Assembly: GCF_036237315.1 (NCBI RefSeq)
Contig: NZ_CP108356.1
Coordinates: forward strand, 5,151,501-5,215,500
Direction: 5' to 3'
DNA: 64,000 nt
Origin: Streptomyces sp. NBC_01351
GTDB taxonomy: Bacteria > Actinomycetota > Actinomycetes > Streptomycetales > Streptomycetaceae
The position numbers and the translations under genes were made by a program. The notes below the pieces were generated by a model. The model saw only the letters and a program-made list of their open reading frames with translations, made no database searches and was not told where the DNA came from. This document shows, in pieces, positions 62,366 to 64,000 of this stretch. The stretch's first letter is position 1, and every line of letters starts with the position of its first letter.

Positions 62366-63802
62366 ATGGACTTCAAGGTCGCAGACCTTTCCCTCGCCGC
62401 CTTCGGCCGCAAGGAGATCACCCTGGCCGAGCACGAGATGCCCGGTCTGATGTCGATCCGTCGGGAGTACGCGGCGACGCAGCCGCTGGCCGGCGCGCGT
62501 ATCACCGGCTCCCTGCACATGACCGTGCAGACGGCCGTGCTCATCGAGACCCTCGTCGCCCTCGGCGCCGACGTCCGCTGGGCCTCCTGCAACATCTTCT
62601 CCACCCAGGACCACGCGGCCGCCGCCATCGCGGTGGGGCCGAACGGCACCCCGGAGAACCCGCAGGGCGTCCCCGTCTTCGCCTGGAAGGGCGAGACGCT
62701 GGAGGAGTACTGGTGGTGCACGGAGCAGGCGCTGACCTGGCCGAACACCCCCACCGGCGGCCCGAACATGATCCTCGACGACGGTGGCGACGCCACCCTC
62801 CTCGTCCACAAGGGCGTCGAGTTCGAGAAGGCCGGCGCCGCTCCGGACCCGTCCACGGCGGACTCCGAGGAGTACGGCTACATCCTCACGCTGCTCAACC
62901 GCACCCTGGGCGAGACCCCGCAGAAGTGGACGCAGCTCGCGTCCGAGATCCGCGGCGTGACGGAGGAGACCACCACCGGTGTCCACCGTCTCTACGAGAT
63001 GATGCAGTCCGGTGACCTGCTCTTCCCGGCGATCAACGTGAACGACGCCGTCACGAAGTCGAAGTTCGACAACAAGTACGGCTGCCGCCACTCCCTGATC
63101 GACGGCATCAACCGCGCCACCGACGTCCTCATCGGCGGCAAGGTCGCGGTCGTCTTCGGCTACGGCGACGTCGGCAAGGGCTGCGCCGAGTCCCTGCGCG
63201 GCCAGGGCGCCCGTGTCATCGTCACCGAGATCGACCCGATCTGCGCCCTGCAGGCGGCCATGGACGGCTACCAGGTCGCGACGCTGGACGATGTCGTCGA
63301 GACGGCGGACATCTTCATCACGACCACGGGCAACAAGGACATCATCATGGCCTCGGACATGGCCAAGATGAAGCACCAGGCGATCGTGGGCAACATCGGC
63401 CACTTCGACAACGAGATTGACATGGCCGGCCTCGCCAAGGTCGAGGGCATCGTCAAGGACGAGGTCAAGCCGCAGGTCCACACCTGGAAGTTCCCCGACG
63501 GCAAGGTCCTCATCGTGCTGTCCGAGGGCCGTCTGCTGAACCTGGGCAACGCGACGGGTCACCCGTCCTTCGTGATGTCGAACTCCTTCGCGGACCAGAC
63601 CCTGGCCCAGATCGAGCTCTTCACGAAGCCCGAGGAGTACCCGACCGACGTCTACGTGCTCCCGAAGCACCTGGACGAGAAGGTCGCCCGCCTCCACCTC
63701 GACGCCCTCGGCGTCCGCCTCACCACCCTCCGCCCCGAGCAGGCCGCCTACATCGGCGTCGACGTGGCGGGCCCGTACAAGCCGGACCACTACCGCTACT
63801 GA
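62366..63802 (+). CDS. ahcY: S-adenosyl-L-homocysteine hydrolase
   Basis: 478 residues. It hydrolyses SAH to adenosine and homocysteine, restoring methylation capacity; the homocysteine can go to cystathionine beta-synthase. The NAD+ Rossmann motif is [23 protein letters not shown]; other signatures are [36 protein letters not shown] (catalytic Lys/Asp), [11 protein letters not shown] and the C-terminal KPDHYRY with Lys/Tyr reaching the neighbouring subunit. The actinobacterial insert near residues 150-190 is present. ATG 62366 after GAGGAG. Terminator 27 bases beyond the stop. Confidence 0.97.
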   Translation: MDFKVADLSLAAFGRKEITLAEHEMPGLMSIRREYAATQPLAGARITGSLHMTVQTAVLIETLVALGADVRWASCNIFSTQDHAAAAIAVGPNGTPENPQGVPVFAWKGETLEEYWWCTEQALTWPNTPTGGPNMILDDGGDATLLVHKGVEFEKAGAAPDPSTADSEEYGYILTLLNRTLGETPQKWTQLASEIRGVTEETTTGVHRLYEMMQSGDLLFPAINVNDAVTKSKFDNKYGCRHSLIDGINRATDVLIGGKVAVVFGYGDVGKGCAESLRGQGARVIVTEIDPICALQAAMDGYQVATLDDVVETADIFITTTGNKDIIMASDMAKMKHQAIVGNIGHFDNEIDMAGLAKVEGIVKDEVKPQVHTWKFPDGKVLIVLSEGRLLNLGNATGHPSFVMSNSFADQTLAQIELFTKPEEYPTDVYVLPKHLDEKVARLHLDALGVRLTTLRPEQAAYIGVDVAGPYKPDHYRY

Positions 63803-63828
63803 TCCGACCAGCGGTAGCAGAATGTGAA

Positions 63829-63860
63829 GCAGGCCCCCGGCACGTGTGCCGGGGGCCTGC
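63829..63860. terminator. 15-bp stem-loop terminator of ahcY
   Basis: GCAGGCCCCCGGCAC and its reverse complement flank a two-base GT centre, shortly after the ahcY stop and 30 bases before the next gene. Confidence 0.85.
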
Positions 63861-63890
63861 CCCATACGTCCCGACAGAAGTGTGTGCACC

Positions 63891-64000
63891 ATGCCCCGCG
63901 GCCGCTACTCGCTCCACGACCCGCACGACCACGCCCCCCTCGGCGAGGAGCACTTCCACTGCGCCCCGGGACCCTCCGGCTGGCGCTACGTCTCCCAGCT
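63891..64000 (+). CDS. uncharacterised protein, 5' end only
   Basis: 36 residues are visible from ATG 63891: MPRGRYSLHDPHDHAPLGEE then HFHCAPGPSGWRYVSQL, open to the window edge. Coding bias is good and the start follows the ahcY terminator. The His-rich sequence suggests nothing specific. The family is not recognised. Confidence 0.65.
   Translation, partial: MPRGRYSLHDPHDHAPLGEEHFHCAPGPSGWRYVSQ

Overview
The window looks like a chromosomal stretch of a Streptomyces. It has very high GC, strong third-position GC bias, many GTG starts and frequent ATGA/GTGA stop-start overlaps. It carries a canonical WhiB, a coenzyme F420 gene pair (cofD/fbiB), a PGRP-type amidase and five LytR-CpsA-Psr (LCP) proteins. 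From memory the gene order follows the S. coelicolor core region from cystathionine beta-synthase through hut, purKE and whiB to ahcY. There is no prophage, rRNA, tRNA, CRISPR array or complete insertion sequence. What is unusual is a dense family of modular GC-rich repeats and several degenerate genes.

Layout. 1-4.7 kb: partial SGNH hydrolase, cystathionine beta-synthase, small membrane protein, RpiR-type regulator and a wrecked FAD monooxygenase. 4.9-12.1 kb: a PLP decarboxylase divergent from a histidine-utilisation cluster (hutU, an M20 amidohydrolase, hutF, hutI). 12.2-16.4 kb: four translationally linked cell-surface protein genes, two with LPQTG/LAETG sorting signals. 16.5-21 kb: POT peptide transporter, an OmpR/HK two-component pair and a GtrA protein. 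21.2-25.5 kb: purK, purE and two tandem dipeptidase-family genes, the second stripped of its metal ligands. 25.5-30.2 kb: VOC and CGNR proteins, UDP-glucose dehydrogenase, acyl-CoA dehydrogenase and a small membrane protein. 30.3-42.1 kb: sugar-nucleotide pyrophosphorylase, five LCP genes, a thioesterase, a family 2 glycosyltransferase and a half adenylation protein. 42.2-48.8 kb: PGRP amidase, AlkA-like glycosylase, fbiB-cofD, cysteine dioxygenase and whiB. 49.2-60.7 kb: a giant membrane glycosyltransferase with its DUF5719 partner, a metallopeptidase-like protein, DUF3499, phosphomannomutase, Trm112-like protein, SIS protein, manA and a cation efflux protein. 60.8-64 kb: a signal-peptidase homologue lacking the catalytic dyad, a truncated PTS IIA domain, ahcY and a partial unknown gene.

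The genes suggest three linked themes. First, envelope glycopolymer synthesis and attachment: mannose/GDP-mannose and UDP-glucuronate supply (manB, SIS protein, manA, NTP transferase, UDP-glucose dehydrogenase), glycosyltransferases and five LCP ligases. Second, one-carbon, sulfur and histidine metabolism: cystathionine beta-synthase, ahcY, cysteine dioxygenase and hut. Third, development, represented by whiB.

The main discovery candidate is the repeat family: at least 12 loci in 64 kb, built from recurring modules, usually in convergent or tandem gaps. It also lies in frame inside the M20 gene, invades and truncates the monooxygenase pseudogene, appears as a small insertion inside cofD, and shows one module nested in another. 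All functional calls come from reading the sequence; no database search was run.
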